A stretch of DNA of 64,000 nt from Cordilura impudica (GCA_963682025.1 OY821518.1:145069511-145133510); one strand, 5' to 3'. Positions 11,569 through 24,839 are shown, numbered from the stretch's first letter. Translations and numbers: made by a program. The notes: generated from the letters alone by a model not told the origin.

Positions 11569-11964
11569 TGCCGTTTTCTTTTCTGACAAAAAACGTCGCA
11601 CTTTATTTGCACTTTTTTCGAAAACTATATTTTTTTATATATTCTATATTAGGAGTAACCTTATCTTATACATCAATCGAAAGGTCTCAAAGAGCTGTGT
11701 TCATAAAATGCAAACAATTTTGATTATTATCCTCTTTCCAGTCATAGGGTGAAAATAAAGAAAGGGGAACAATGGGGAAATATTCTCACACTGTGACCTG
11801 AAAGAAGTCAAAGGCTGCAATTTTTTTCCAATTAACGAGGACTTGACTTTGGGACCTTGATATATAAGATAAGGTTGCTCTTAATTCAGAATATATAAAA
11901 AAATTCACTTTTTGAAAAAAGTGTGAATAAAGTGCGACATTCTTTTTCAGAAAAGAAAACGGCA
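11569..11964. mobile_element. MITE, TAA target duplication, copy 1
   Basis: 396 bp with long terminal inverted repeats (roughly 55-60 bp) beginning TGCCGTTTTCTTTTCTGAC and flanked by TAA on both sides (11566-11568, 11965-11967). A 3-bp TWA duplication fits PIF/Harbinger-type MITEs, though a TA-targeting mariner MITE is possible. Second copy at 42561-42935. No coding capacity. Confidence 0.82.
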
Positions 11965-12230
11965 TAAGATTTTGTCAAAATACTTATGCCACGAAAAAAT
12001 TCGCTGACAGCTTGCTTTCGCATCAGCAGAAAGGGAATGCAAACCGTAAACGACAAAATTTTGTATAGCTATAAATATGGATTTTATTTTGAACATAACC
12101 CGTGTATCGTGTAGTTCATGCAATCAAACGAACTGGACAAGAAAACATCACAGTTGGGTATGTCAAACTAATTATGCCGACTAGTGTATATGAAAAAATA
12201 TTTATTTTTTTATAGTTCATGCAAAAAGAT

Positions 12231-12255
12231 CGTTTATTTATTTATTTATTTATTT
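12231..12255. repeat. TTTA microsatellite
   Basis: About six TTTA/ATTT units, just outside the right end of the Tc1 element. Confidence 0.7.
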
Positions 12256-12473
12256 GGTTTCCTGCACAACAAGACTATTTTTCTCTTCTGGAATTACTCT
12301 TTTTAAATTCATTTTACGCTCGAAATAAATTTGGAAAACTGTTCTATTTGTTATGGAGAAATGGTGAATGGTTTTTATATACTGTATCAATCTGTGGTCA
12401 GGGTATAATGAGTTTGTGAAGATATCTGATCTACATAGAACTTTTATTTTATTGATTAACTCATAAACATATT

Positions 12474-12899
12474 CGGAGTCGACTTAGTGAGGTTCGTCCT
12501 TACGTCCGTCTGTCTGTCAAACTGTCCGTCCGTCTGTCTGCGTGTCCATGTAAATCTTGTATTCAAACTACAGGTCGCAGACCAATTCTATATATAAATT
12601 ATCATTACGAGATCGACTTACATTACGTTATAAATAGTGCAATAAGTCCAGATATAAATGTAAATGAAACACACAGGTGGAGGTTATCAAATATTCAACA
12701 TACCCAATTTTAAAACTCTTACTTGTTCTACCTGATTCAAATATAAAAGTAGAACATATATAAAGTTTTTCATATATAGAAGACTAAAAATTCATGAAAA
12801 TATAATTTGATTTAATTAGCGAAGTTGAGCTTTTTCCCAAAAACTCCTGGGATTGGTTATCATGTAGTCGGTCTAGACCTATCATGACTTTCTTATTTG
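12474..12899 (+). mobile_element. HINE copy D, 5'-truncated and diverged
   Basis: Begins at GGAGTCGACTTAGTGAGGTT next to GTCCGTCTGTC repeats, and carries CGTGTCCATGTAAATCTTGT, CAAACTACAGGTCGCA and GATCGACTTACATTA. It ends GTAGTCGGTCTAGACC with a worn right palindrome arm and TTTGT. Much of the middle is missing. Confidence 0.75.
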
Positions 12900-15515
12900 T
12901 TTTTAATAATAATGTTAAAATTGTATGACTGATTTATTTGCTAAGGACCGTCAGATGGTCTTTAAGAGTTTTCTTGTGTAGATTATTTGAAGCTATTTAC
13001 CATTTTTTGGTCAAATTTTTGTGTCCCTTACATTTACTGAATATGTCATAATAATAGTTTTAGGTGTTCTCAGTTGAGGAAGGTGGTCTTTAATGGTCGG
13101 GACAACTTTATGTTTTACAGCTAACTATAACTATACTTACCACAAATGCGATTTTAATTCAGTTCCAAATAATTTCATATATTCAATTTGTTATTGAAGA
13201 TTACTTTATTTTGAATATTTTCTAAGTCTAAATATGTTATTTCTAAATTAATACATAAAAAAGAGATAAACTTATTATTTGCAAACATTTACATACATTA
13301 AGATTTTCTTTTTGAATAAATTATATTTCTATCAGTTTATTACCTACAAGGTAAATATGCATAATATCATGTAATCTATATATATTTTTTATGATTTTTT
13401 TTATTTTTTCACATATCTTATGTCACGCCTTTAAACAAGTGTTGAGTTAAAAACATAAATGCATTAATAATTGTAAATATTAATACAAACATTCATACAT
13501 ATAACGAGAAAATATTTGGTATATACATTAATGGAAATGTCAGTTAACAATAAAATCTATACGTTATTTAATTTTTAGATTCTGTATAGAGAATATTGAA
13601 AAATCAAACACATTTTATATAAAAAAAAAACATCCAAACATATTGGTGGAACGTTGGTACAACATATTTGTTTAATTCAAATTATGTTCACTTTCGGATA
13701 AACATAAATGTATATATTGAGTATTTTTTATGTTTTTTTTTTCTATTTAGTTTGTATAATATAATAAAAATAAATGCCACAAATACGTGCAGTTTAATTT
13801 ATATCACCAGTGCATATTAAATTTATATTTACATTTCAATATCCAGTTATACTTTCTAATCACCAAAGTATATTTTAAACATCTAAATATATTTTAATCC
13901 TTAGCAATGTTAATTAACTAAAATCTTAATTATAAATATTTTTTTAATGTGGATTTTTCATAATATTACATTAAAACATGCATTGTTGTATTCAATACCT
14001 TTTTTTTATTAATTGTAATTTCAGAATGTCATACCTCAATTTACTTTTCTTCTTCTTCAATTATTCTACTTTTTGATACAATTCGAAACTTAAAAGTTTA
14101 ATTTGAAAAATAATTGTAAAAAAATATTTCTTCGAAGAGCTATTGAATTTTTCACTAAAAGAAATGAACTGAAAAGTATTAATCGAACTTCAAATATTAA
14201 ATTTTGTGAATAAAAATTATTTAAGACGAAATTACAGAGAGTTTCAGCGATAAAAATATGAATAGGCGAAAGTATAAGAAGCAATAAGAATTATTGATGG
14301 ACAATAAAAATATTTATTAAATAACAGTCTACTGCACAAAAAAGTTATTTGAGCATAAAGAGACTCACTAAGGAATGTTGGTATTGTGGAGTACATCACA
14401 TAACACTCTTAAAAATTAAAAAAAAAAATGACTTTGAGTTACTTCTATTGATGGCAATATCGATAACCGATAAACGCAATTTCAAAGGATAATATATGAT
14501 TTTAAAATTATCGTTAAATCCTCGAAATATTTTAGATGATTCAATAAATAACTGTACCTGTGTTAGCATATGTACAATTCTGTTTTTGTTTACAGTTTTT
14601 TGATTTAACATTACTTTAAAATTTATGCTGGCCAAATTGCTTCCACAAAAAGCTGCTTAGGTAAGCTATTTAAATCTGAAGCAATTTTACGTATCAAGAA
14701 ACGAAGAATAACTTTTGTAGATGCACCCATATTTTGCTTATAGAAGAAGTTTTAGAGATGTTGCATCCTCCAGTCCTAGATGTTATGTTATCAATGAAAG
14801 AAGAACTTCTCGAGAAATATAAGAGAAATTAAATGAAAATCTCGAAGGTCCTCAAGGAAAACTCTTATGCAAGTTAGAATATATACATATATATAAAATC
14901 ATCAAATGAAAAATTTCGTTCGGCTGCAGATATTTTCTGCGCGAAAATACTTTAAATGATGAAATCCTAAATGCGATTTGTTTTTGAAAATCGTGTTTTT
15001 ATAAGTTAAATTAAATAAAAGGAAATTTTAATGCAAAATTTTAATCAAATTTCAGTTGCTTTTTTTCCATCGAACTAGTTTGTTTATGACGCATTCTTTA
15101 CCAACTTTCCTGTCCCAGGAAAATTTGATCTTAAAACTTATAGTAGTATTAACATATAAAATATAAGATAAACTTGGATCCACTTTTTTACTAAAAAAAA
15201 AATTGGCGAGATAGGCGGCGTGAACTATTTAAAAATTCACATTTTCTATTAAAGAAAGAATCGTGATAACTCAAAACACCGGCCATTTTCAGATAAATAG
15301 ATAATTTTATACCGAATATAACGAATGTTGCTGTTAAGCTTCCATATGGTAAATCCCACAACTAATTAAACTTTTGTGTATGTGGATGTACAAAAAGGGA
15401 ATCAGTTTATGAAACGCAATCGGGAAAAAGTTTATTATTTTTTGCATTAAAATAAATAGTTTAAAACGAAAGTCCATTATTTATTTAATGTATATGCAAT
15501 TTTTTGGAGAGGGTT
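12900..15515. other. AT-rich DNA, nothing recognised
   Basis: More than 2.5 kb without a protein-like frame. Poly-A/T tracts throughout (for example 13620-13630, 13731-13742). No clear terminal repeats. Confidence 0.5.
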
Positions 15516-16221
15516 TTATACCCTATACCACTATGTGGTCTGAAGTTTGTAACTATCAAAAATATTTCACCTTTTGTTACACCGATCGACTCAGAATCAC
15601 TTTCTGATTCGATTTAGCGATGTCCGTCTGTCCGTCTGTGTGTCCATGTAAATGTAAATCTTGTAATCAAACTACAGGTCGCAAATAAGAATATATTTTC
15701 ATGAAATTTAGTATACAAGCTTCTATCGGCCATAGTATGAACTCTGTTGAAATTGGTGAAAATGGGTTCATGTTCAGACCTAGTCCGTATACAAATGACC
15801 TTTATGAGATCGACTTAAATTGCCATAATATCCAAATTATCATATATATCTCGGCCAAATTGGGTTTGTATATGTTTATTACATCCATTTTGCAGTAGCT
15901 CTAAAATAAATCTAATATAATATTCATAGTCATAGCCGCCATATGAAGCTGATTCCCGATATTTACTTAATCTTAAAAAAAAAACAAAAAAATTTCACAT
16001 TTTTCTCAAATTTGGTTGGTATATGTTTTTGCAAAATCTATGTGATCTTACCAAATATAGTCAGGATTGGTCCATTTTTCGTTCTAGTCCCCATGTAAAT
16101 ATAGCATCCGATACGAACTTTTTCATATCCAAAGCCAAAAAACATTAATAACAATACCACAAAAGTTTGGTTTTGGCTTATTTTCTATATCTAATTATTT
16201 GGACCTAAGAAATAGGGTTTC
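15516..16221 (+). mobile_element. HINE copy E, 3' end missing
   Basis: Starts TTATACCCTATACCACTATG and continues with GATTTAGCGATGTCCGTCTG, TGTCCATGTAAA and later CAGGATTGGTCCATTTTTCG. It stops at TAGGGTTTC without the palindrome or CTTG end. More diverged than copies A, J and K, so older. Confidence 0.85.
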
Positions 16222-16784
16222 TTTTTTTTCGAGATATTGAAATTTGAAGTTTTATTAATATAGTATTTCTTTCAATAGAACTTCAAAACCCAATATTTTT
16301 AATATTTTTTACTAGAAATAAACAACAAAAATTAGCTTTGTGAATATCCTCATAGCCAAGTTCTGTAATTGCCGATATCTGATATCAACATATTTATCAC
16401 AAAAAAATAACTTCATATAAGCCTCTGTTTTTTGGTAATCAATAATTATTATTACTCTTTAGATTGCCCGCAGAGTGTCCAATAAATCGATGTCCTGGAC
16501 TACAGTAGGTCGGTATAGTTTCACAAAAAAGCTTGTGTCTTAGCAGTGATATAGTTTTTTTTTTAATGTTCTAAACATTTCATCTTTAAAGATAAACATG
16601 TATGAGAAAATGCTGCGTACGTACAATCGTTTGGAATTAAATACTTTCTAAATCAACTTATTTGTTTAATTGTTGTATTTGTTTAATTTCAAGTTGATAC
16701 GCAACCTAAATATTTTGTTAAGTTCACTTTTTCATAAAAATGTTGTAGTTTTTACAGACGCTTTGTTCTATTTTTTGCTATGTA
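16222..16784. other. AT-rich DNA, nothing recognised
   Basis: No coding-like frame or repeat boundary seen. Confidence 0.5.
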
Positions 16785-16948
16785 CAGTGTGGTGCAAAAG
16801 AAAAATATTGTTGTGTCTTGCCACTATGTCAAATATTGAATAAAAAATATCCTAAAAATACTTAATTGTCATATTACAATACATTTGTATATTTTTATTT
16901 GCATTGACTTTTTAATTACTTATTGCGTAAGACTTTTGCACTCAACTG
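16785..16948. mobile_element. Tc1/mariner-type MITE, 164 bp
   Basis: TA|CAGTGTGGTGCAAAAG at the left and CTTTTGCACTCAACTG|TA at the right form inverted ends beside TA dinucleotides. The interior is A/T-rich and non-coding. A deletion derivative of a Tc1/mariner element is the likely origin. Confidence 0.75.
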
Positions 16949-17875
16949 TATATTCATAACTTTTCGTTTATTTATCCACTTTTATAATATCCTACTATTT
17001 ACTTAAATGTTAATGTTATAATTTATTATTTATTAAAAAAAAATTATGCGTTATGTGTTTACAGTTAAATAACATCAAGTGCAAATTTTCCCCTAGTTTT
17101 TATTATTGCTAATTATACATATGTATTTACATGAAAGTATGAATGAATTTTTTGTTTTTAATTCAACTGTTTCTTTAATAATCTACAGTCTTATGCTTAA
17201 TTCTATAAATTCCAAATTAAATACTTAAAATAATAAAAACATTCAATTATTGCTACGTTTAAACAGAAAAATTTTAAATTACTGATAATAGAAGTTCTTA
17301 TATTTAATTAATTAGAAATGGAAAGGAACTTTTTTAATATTCGCAAAAGAATGAGTGAGAATTACTTCCAGAAGAACAATTAGGGTATTCACAACGTTGT
17401 CCTAACTGTTGTATGTGTCGTATGTGCTAAAATTATACAACAGTTGTATAATTGTTGTTGATATTTTCCATAGAAAAAAATTATACGACAATACATACAA
17501 TACGTTAGCAGGCATGTTTTTGCGGTGTACTTTTGTACATTTCATGTAAATATTGTGGCAAAAATGGTAGAAATAAATAACAAATTGAAGGATATAATTA
17601 TATTCAGGTAAGTTTTTGCGTAAAAGAACAATTATTTTGGTTTAATTCGATTTTTTCTCAGATTTTAGTATATGAATATACGACAGGTTGTTCACATATG
17701 TATTATGCATTTGAAGTCTTGTATTTCTTTAGAACATACAACTTTAGTACATCTTATGAATTCCCTAAATTTGTTGTTGCTTGTTTTTTCAAGCCTTTCA
17801 TACAATTGCTCATTTACCGCTTCACCAGGGAGTTCATGTAAAATACTTCTAAATATGTTAATAGAATAAGTTTTT
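16949..17875. other. AT-rich DNA with a small palindrome
   Basis: ATTATACAAC-A-GTTGTATAAT at about 17443-17463 is a perfect 10-bp hairpin. It sits between TGTATGTGTCGTATG and GACAATACATACAATACG, which pair imperfectly, so a decayed MITE is possible. Otherwise nothing. Confidence 0.45.
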
Positions 17876-18240
17876 ATACCCTCCACACTACTGAGCAGAG
17901 GGTTTATATAAGTTTGTCATCCTATTTGTATTAATTAAAAAAAAAAAAACGGAATCCCTAAAAATATATATTCTGGTCCGTCTTTCCGTCTGTGGGAATT
18001 ACGGTAACGCCCTCAATGGCGCAACCAGGTTCATTATTTTTAGTGAAAAGAATTCTTTGATATCAATGAAAATGTAAAGGAACGGATATGATTTTTGTTT
18101 TTGTTGTTATTCTAAATGTTGCAATTTGTGCGTGGAAGCTGTAATTATTATTGTATTTCTGGTCGTTGTGTTTGTAGTATTTACTCTTAATGAGTGTGAT
18201 TGTATCTTTATACTGCACGTGTCATATTAGTTTAGGGTGG
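17876..18240 (+). mobile_element. HINE-like element, second family, 5' part
   Basis: Starts TATACCCTCCACACTACTGA and continues AGAGGGTTTATATAAGTTTG, CGTCTTTCCGTCTGTGGGAA and ACGCCCTCAATGGCGCAACC. This head, with a CCCTC/GAGGG stem and the GTCYGTC motif, is shared with 59818-60216 and differs from the main HINE family. No defined 3' end. Confidence 0.6.
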
Positions 18241-18298
18241 TATTATCACAATTTTTTTTTTAAAGTTATCCCGAACAAAATACCAAAAATTGCCAATA

Positions 18299-18350
18299 TG
18301 TAAGTAAATACACATAATCATATACTAATACACATAATCATATACTAAAT
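18299..18350. repeat. 21-bp tandem duplication
   Basis: TACACATAATCATATACTAA occurs twice in a row. Confidence 0.8.
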
Positions 18351-19188
18351 TTTCTTAAAAAAGTATCGAATTATTTTTAAAATTTTAAATAACTATTTGT
18401 AGTTTTTAATAAAAATAAATAATGCTTTTGATTTTGTTTTGCATTATTTTAGACGTAAGTAGTTTTTCTTTTAAGAACTCTTAATTTAAGATTATAGAAA
18501 AATGTCCATATTAAAAGTTTTTTCATTTTAAAAAATTTAAAGTTTACATAATTTAAAATTTTTTAAATATAATATTTTGATGAATTCAAGATATTTTTTT
18601 TTTTTTTTTTGGAAAACTCTTAGATTATAAACTTTAAGCAAACTTAAGTACATTTCTAATTAAATACGTGTTGTTCAAGTGATGTTCTTCTATATTTGCC
18701 AGAGTATAATATTTATCTTATAGATTCTCCGCAAATCTAACATAGATTAAGATAAATAAATAAAAAATTATATCCCGAAGACTTGAAAAAAAAAAAATTC
18801 TTTTGCCTTAGAAAATCTAACAGTATACACATATATTCCCTAACTCTCTTGTTATTGTTTCTAACATATTCAATTATTTTATGGATAACTTGTGAGTCAG
18901 ATTTTATCAATTGATTTTTGTTTAAAATGGCTTTAAAGATAAAAGCTAAGAATTGGCAATAAAATTGATAAACATCATTTTTGATTTTAAAAATATTGCC
19001 ATTATTTATTTAGCTCTGTTACAAATATGTAGGATAGTTATGAAAAATTTGATAAATATTCATTTGAATGCTTAAAATTGTTTAGGTGTCTTTAAATATA
19101 TATTAACCTCAGAAGCTTAGAAAAAGCTTGGTATTAATATATCCATGTAAGAAATAACATAAAAAAATGCTGATATTTGTTTTACTAA
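18351..19188. other. AT-rich DNA, nothing recognised
   Basis: Homopolymer-rich and non-coding by inspection. Confidence 0.5.
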
Positions 19189-19905
19189 ATATTCAATGTA
19201 ACCCGGTGTGCTTCGCCTGATGTCTCACATTACTAACTTATGTACTACTACAAATTTTCAGGACTCTTGTTATCATAGAGCTCCAGATATATGATGTTAA
19301 ATATTTTGTATGTGGGAGGTGCCACGTCCACTTCATATATTAAAAAACTATAGGCTATTTTATTTTTCCGATACAAAGAAACACACTATGAAAATTTCGA
19401 GAAGATCGGTCCTATGGTTTAGCCACCTATTAATGTCAAACCCACAAACAAATTTTCACTTTAAATATATAGATTTATTATTTACTTTGTACGGGAGTGT
19501 CGCGCGCGTTTGTTACATCCCGCCCATTTTTTGTCTGACTACTGACGTCAATAATAGATGACCTAAGACAAATTTTCAAAGCTGTCTTTGCTCCTAAAAC
19601 GAGCAAAGGGTCATAGTAATCGAGATATATTATATTGAGCAATTACTTTGTATGGGTCCTACCATGCCCACTTATCCGATCCTGCCCATTTCCGGCACAG
19701 CCACTAACATTAATAATAGATGACCTCACGTAAATTTTCAAAGCTCTCCCCATCATAGTACTAAATGTATGCATATGATATTAAAATTTAGTTTGTATTA
19801 AAATATTAAAAAAAATTATAGGAAGATCAGATGGGTAATTACGGAGATTACCTCCTACGAACAAACAAAAAAACACATATTACCCCTTTATTATATTAGT
19901 ATAGA
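19189..19905 (-). mobile_element. Short non-autonomous Helitron
   Basis: 5' end on the minus strand: A|TCTATACTAATATAATAAAG followed by a GTTTGTTTG-type tract and AGGAGGTAATCTCCGTAATT, the same head as the Helitrons at 27588, 61791 and 63204. The interior has two GCCACG/ATGCCCAC-type blocks. The 3' end near 19189 is inferred from a CCGGGTTACA hairpin region; the CTRR terminus is not preserved, so that boundary is uncertain. Confidence 0.6.
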
Positions 19906-21547
19906 TTGAAATTATCACTCATACGTACTTATATCTCTTCAACTCACCTAATAAATAATAATCATACAACCTGAATATATTATGTTATTCAAAAATTGTA
20001 TTAAAAAAGGGAAAATTAAAATTTCTTGAAGATTTCATTCGATAAAATTAGTCAAACTTGATCTGCTGAAGCTATTTACTGAAGAATACAATGAGAAATC
20101 ATCAATGTTTCTAAAGTTATAGCTACAAAACTTTGAAAAAAAAAAAAACAAATTAAGAAAAAAAAAAATATATATATAAAATTCATAAAGAAAAGCTTGA
20201 ACGTCAAACCCGCAATTTTTACACCCCAGAAGGGCTGTTGTATCGTGTTGTTTGTAAAAACGTGGTAAATTGTTTTTCTAACAACTGTAGATTGTAAAAT
20301 CTAAATGAAAATATCTTTATGTACGAGTTTTAATCAAGTTTTTATGTAAGTAATTGAATTAAAATTTTTAGAAGTGGCGTTTGGTAAAAGTTTTTGTAAA
20401 TTACCAAAGTTATCAGGTGAGAAGTTATCATCAAAAACGACGACAATAAAACAATGAATAAGTAGCAGTGATAGTTGAAGTGATGGTGAAGCCCACAACG
20501 ATATAAAGGATCTGTTATTTTATGTTACATTGAATTTGAATACAAGTATACCGGAAAATACAATGGAAAGTTTGTAACAGATTTAAAAATAAATTCTACA
20601 AATCTTCTTAGCAAATATATACTTGTATAGATAAAATCAGCTATTCAAAAGATATGAGGTGCAGAATCAAAGTTGACGATACATTTTTTTGTATTAAACA
20701 CAAATTTCACTGAAACTGCTATGAAATATGTAATCTACAGGATTTTCTAATTGGTTTTTATCAATAGGTATCCTTGTTTTAAATAACTTTTAATAATAAG
20801 TTTGCATTTTTAGTTATCGTCCTTATAATAACTGAACAAATATAAATTTAAAAATTTTTATATTAAAAAAATTTTTTTGTTTTATTGAATATATTTTTAT
20901 AATTTTGTAAAAACTTATATATATTTAATTTATAAAAAAAATCACTGCCGAGTCAGAAATTAAAAATGCCGAAACGTGTGTACCAAATATTTGGAAATCT
21001 GTAGAAGTTACGATGAAATAGCGATATTCTGAAATATATCACAACACCGATTTTTCACTAAAGCTTACCGGGGCAATCTAATTACAGAGTAGAATTTCTC
21101 ATGCCCAAAAATCCAAAATCTATATACATATATCTCATGGGCACCAAACAAAATAAACAAAATTTTCTATAAAATGGCACAGACACAGGTCTGCCTTTTG
21201 TCATTCCAAATATTTTTGGCACAGGTAAAAGAAACATCTAAATTTTTAGTGGTTTTTTCACGGTTTTTGGACTCAAAATCATCTAGAGAAAAAGATGTGA
21301 GCAACAACAAAAATTAAGAAGTTAGAGGGTTATAGCATCATAAGTAAAATTATATCTCTCCATTTCGATATTTTGAGCTATTTTTTGTGACATATATAAA
21401 AAAATGTTTATGTCTTCAACTTGTTTAGTTTTTGTATAACAGTCTGAAATTTATTTCTGCGAATTTTTATTTTAAACAAAAACTTTTCAGGAATGCACAT
21501 TTAAAGAATTGTTATTAAAATTAATGAACATTATGAACACTATTTCT
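19906..21547. other. AT-rich DNA, nothing recognised
   Basis: No gene or bounded repeat seen on either strand. Confidence 0.5.
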
Positions 21548-21687
21548 GGGGGGGTGGTAATTAAAACACACAATGAATTTGGCGCTGCGTGAATACAGTG
21601 TCATTTCATGGCCTTTTAAACATTAAAATAACATGAAAAGGTAACCTAATTCATTACATTAACGTCCAGCGAAATTACCATCCACCC
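21548..21687. repeat. Imperfect inverted repeat
   Basis: GGGGGTGGTAATT on the left is matched by AATTACCATCCACCC on the right, with weaker pairing inside. Possibly a decayed MITE of about 140 bp. Confidence 0.35.
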
Positions 21688-23984
21688 TCAAGGCCATGTA
21701 CTGAATATATATATATATTTTTTGTATCAAATTAACTGTACATTAGGGACATAAATATTTACAATTTTAGCATATTTCAAATTTGACAAAACGCAGAGAA
21801 ATAGTAAATAATAAAAATATGTAAATATATAAAACAGTTCCTAGCCAAATGCAATATATTTTTTATGTATATATGTTTTTTTTTTTTTTTTTAATATTTA
21901 TGCTGTGTAGAACCAGATATTTTACAGATTTCTTATTTTTATGTAATGTATACTCTTTTTACGCAACAACAGATCGGATAATAAATATATACATTTTTTT
22001 TATTTTACTTGCATGACCATTTTTTATTTCTTAGTTTAACTTATCTGGGATATTTTAAAAATAGACTTTGTTGAGTTTTTAACTATTAAGGTTGCTATGC
22101 GCTAAGATTTCATTCAAATTCCACACCCTACATACTACGAAGATATAGTTTAAATGATGTGATAGTTGATCACTCTAGATGAACTTCCACATCTCCTATA
22201 ACAACACCACATCACATTCATCAGTGTTCATGGCGAAAAATAACTACATCTCAATACGTATGTTCTTTTTTCTTTTACATTTTAATAATTAGCAAGGTCA
22301 GAAACCCACCTATACTATAATTCTATTCCGACAAAAAGTTAAATATTAATTGGAAAAAATCTGAACACTAGATAATGACCCCAATTCACTACATTGAATT
22401 AGTGAATTTTGCTGAGATTTAAAATGTCAGAATTCCGAATCAGTACAGTCAAATTAGGTGATTGAAGAATCTGAACCGTTTGTTGGGTTTATATGATTTC
22501 AATAATATTCCTCTTTTGTTATTAATATACGAGTAAAGATATATGAGACTATAATCTGTGGTAAACTTACACGTTTAATGGCAAATATCTTGGTGAATTC
22601 AAAACATAAAATATTTTATTCTTACTCAAGTGAAAGCCATTATTTTAAATATGCCACTTGGAGAATGTTGATGTGTATCAGATATTCTCTAACAGTAGTT
22701 TATAACAGTATAAATAACAAAATTAAATTTATTACCAGCTTAAGATTGACAATAATTTTACATGATAAAAGGAATATCCATACATATGTTATATTCTTCC
22801 TTTTACTAATCACCTGTAATTTGTATGCATATGTTTTCATAACATTAGCATATTGTTCTAATTGCCAAAACATTAATTAGCCATTAAATCAGTGTTATCA
22901 TTATTATCATCATTTACCTTGCATGTACGAGTACTAATACCTCCATACAAACATGCATTAAAAAGAATTGAGATATAATTATTGCAACAAATTTGTATAT
23001 TATGTACACGTTGTAAACATCCCAGCAAAATTTTTTGCTTCCAGGAATTGGAGCAACTACTGGACACAGTGTTATCAATGATGAATTTCAGGGATTTTCA
23101 ATGTATTTTTTAGTGAATTTTTTTTCAACAATTTAATACTTTTTTAATATCAGTAAGGCTTTTTTATGTAACACGAACGATAAACAGAACGAAAATATTG
23201 TATGGGAAAAAATTATTTTGAAATACATTTTTTAAAAATTTTTGACGTTACACAGGGCTGATTCTGCGGCATGGTACATATGTTGGTACATATCTTGATG
23301 AAAATCGAAGCCTACAATTCACATTATTTGAACTGACTCTGGTTCTCTCAACAAACCGCTATTATAAAAATGAAAAATTTGACCGATGTTCCATATTATG
23401 TAAAACTGTTATTTATAGCAAATTATATGTGAAATTTGATGACAGAATAAATATAGTAAATACAAAATATCTCTGAAGAATTTGGAAAATCCCAACGAAA
23501 CGTAGGATGAAAAAATGATATAATAGTCTATTATTTACAACTCTGAATGACCTTGAAAGCCTGTCAGAAATATTAATTCTGAATATTCATTAAATATAAA
23601 AGTCTTAAAAAAATTCCGAAAATTCGTATCTAAATTACCTTCAAGCTACCATTACACTGTTTTTAATTAGTTCAATAGCTTCGGAAATATTCAGATAGGA
23701 CTTTAATTCTCAGTATTAATCCTTGCATTAAAAGTGAGAAGATAAATTTTATCCATTTTTATTTTATTTAAAAAAAATATTACAAAATAGTATTTGATTA
23801 TTCTTTTAGGCAAAAAGGTATGAGTTCTTTACGTAAATCTTGTGTTAATTACCCCGGCCATATCTGCCACATATGTGATAAATTTTGCAAAGAAAAGCAA
23901 TGAAGGAATACAATTGTTTTGTTAGATTTGGCGTCATTTTTCAGACATATTGCAATTAATACTCTAATTAATATGCACATTTTA
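21688..23984. other. AT-rich DNA, nothing recognised
   Basis: 2.3 kb with long A/T tracts (T run near 21880-21892). Open stretches are short and compositionally random. Confidence 0.5.
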
Positions 23985-24576
23985 ATTTTGTTTCAATGGT
24001 GCGTGGTAGAGAAGAAGAAAGCATATATTTCAAAAATTCATAATTACACTGTATTCTTAATCGGACCGGTTTCAGGCATTTCAAATGTGCGACATGTAGA
24101 ATGTACAAACCATACATCACATATGGCAATTCTTACGAAACTGAGAATAGTGGAAATTGGAAGTATAAATGCAATAATATTAAAAAATTTAAAAAATTAC
24201 AATTGTTTCTTTGGACAGAGTTGTATCTTCTGAAATTAATACGAAGTAAAAGCTGTATGGTATGAACACTGATTCTTAAACATACTGCTCGTAGGCCCTA
24301 CTTTAGGTTAGAGTGTTAAAGCGCTGACCAAAAAGTGCAAGTACGAGTGTATGTGAGATAAACGCAGGTTCAAACTTCACGGCAGCCTTAAGTAGAACAA
24401 TTTCATATAGAAACAATCTCTTCAATTATAATATAACAATTATCACAATGTTCATTAAATCGCTGATGAAGGCTGAAATGCCAGAAACCGGTCCGATTAA
24501 GAATATAGTGTAGTTATGAATTTTTGAAATATATGCTTTCTTCGTCTCTACCACGCAACATTGAAACAATTGTTTT
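23985..24576. mobile_element. Inverted-repeat element with ~95-bp arms
   Basis: The block from TTGTTTCAATG and GCGTGGTAGAGA through AAGCATATATTTCAAAAATT and ATTCTTAATCGGACCGGTTT to GGCATTTCA lies at about 23988-24090. Its reverse complement lies at about 24472-24575 with only a few mismatches. Long arms around ~380 bp of unrelated DNA suggest a foldback element or large MITE. I could not settle the ends or a target duplication. Confidence 0.7.
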
Positions 24577-24839
24577 TGTAAGACAAGCTTATTATAGTCT
24601 TAGTTTCGATAACAACTTGGACAACAAGATAAATGTTGGATCCCATTTAAGGTTTGTAAAACTTGTGTCGAGTCACTGCGATATTGAAGTCAAGGAGGAC
24701 GCAAAGGGCTTCCGTTTGGAATACCGATGGCGTGGCCAAAGCCAAAAAACCACCATCATGATTGTTACTTTTGCGCTGTGAAAATAAAACGTAATACCGG
24801 TATTTACTTCATTATTAGCTAAATATTATTATGATGTTA
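24577..24839 (+). other. Coding-like stretch of unknown origin
   Basis: The stretch 24640-24780 is less AT-rich than its surroundings and reads open with a protein-like composition (KLVSSHCDIEVKEDAKGF, RLEYRWRGQSQK) to a TGA. I cannot assign a family. It ends just before the Helitron terminus at 24840. Confidence 0.25.

Larger units (their letters stand above)
7092..12181 (-). mobile_element. Tc1-like element with IR/DR ends, carrying nested insertions
   Basis: Outer ends: TA|ATCGGCATAATTATTTTGAC at 7090 and the inverse, ending TAATTATGCCGAC|TA at 12183. A second related copy (GGCATAAGTATTTTGACAA) lies about 185-190 bp inside each end (about 7277 and 11975). This is the IR/DR layout known from several Tc1 families. 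Subtracting the Transib (2955 bp with its duplication) and the MITE at 11569 (399 bp with its duplication) leaves about 1.74 kb, a normal Tc1 length, though a tandem-array segment is also inside. The transposase is on the minus strand. Confidence 0.85.

Noticed and set aside
14396..14635. 79-codon minus-strand frame starting MASINFKVMLNQ
   Set aside because: No domain, poor start context and A-run-rich 3' end; treated as a chance frame.
19189..19905. Reading the GCCACG blocks as a separate satellite
   Set aside because: They sit behind a Helitron 5' head and match internal units of Helitron B, so they are better described as part of a Helitron.
22578..22880. 100-codon plus-strand frame with Tyr/Ile-rich composition
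   Set aside because: Composition expected of random AT-rich DNA; no splice sites or homology that I recognise.
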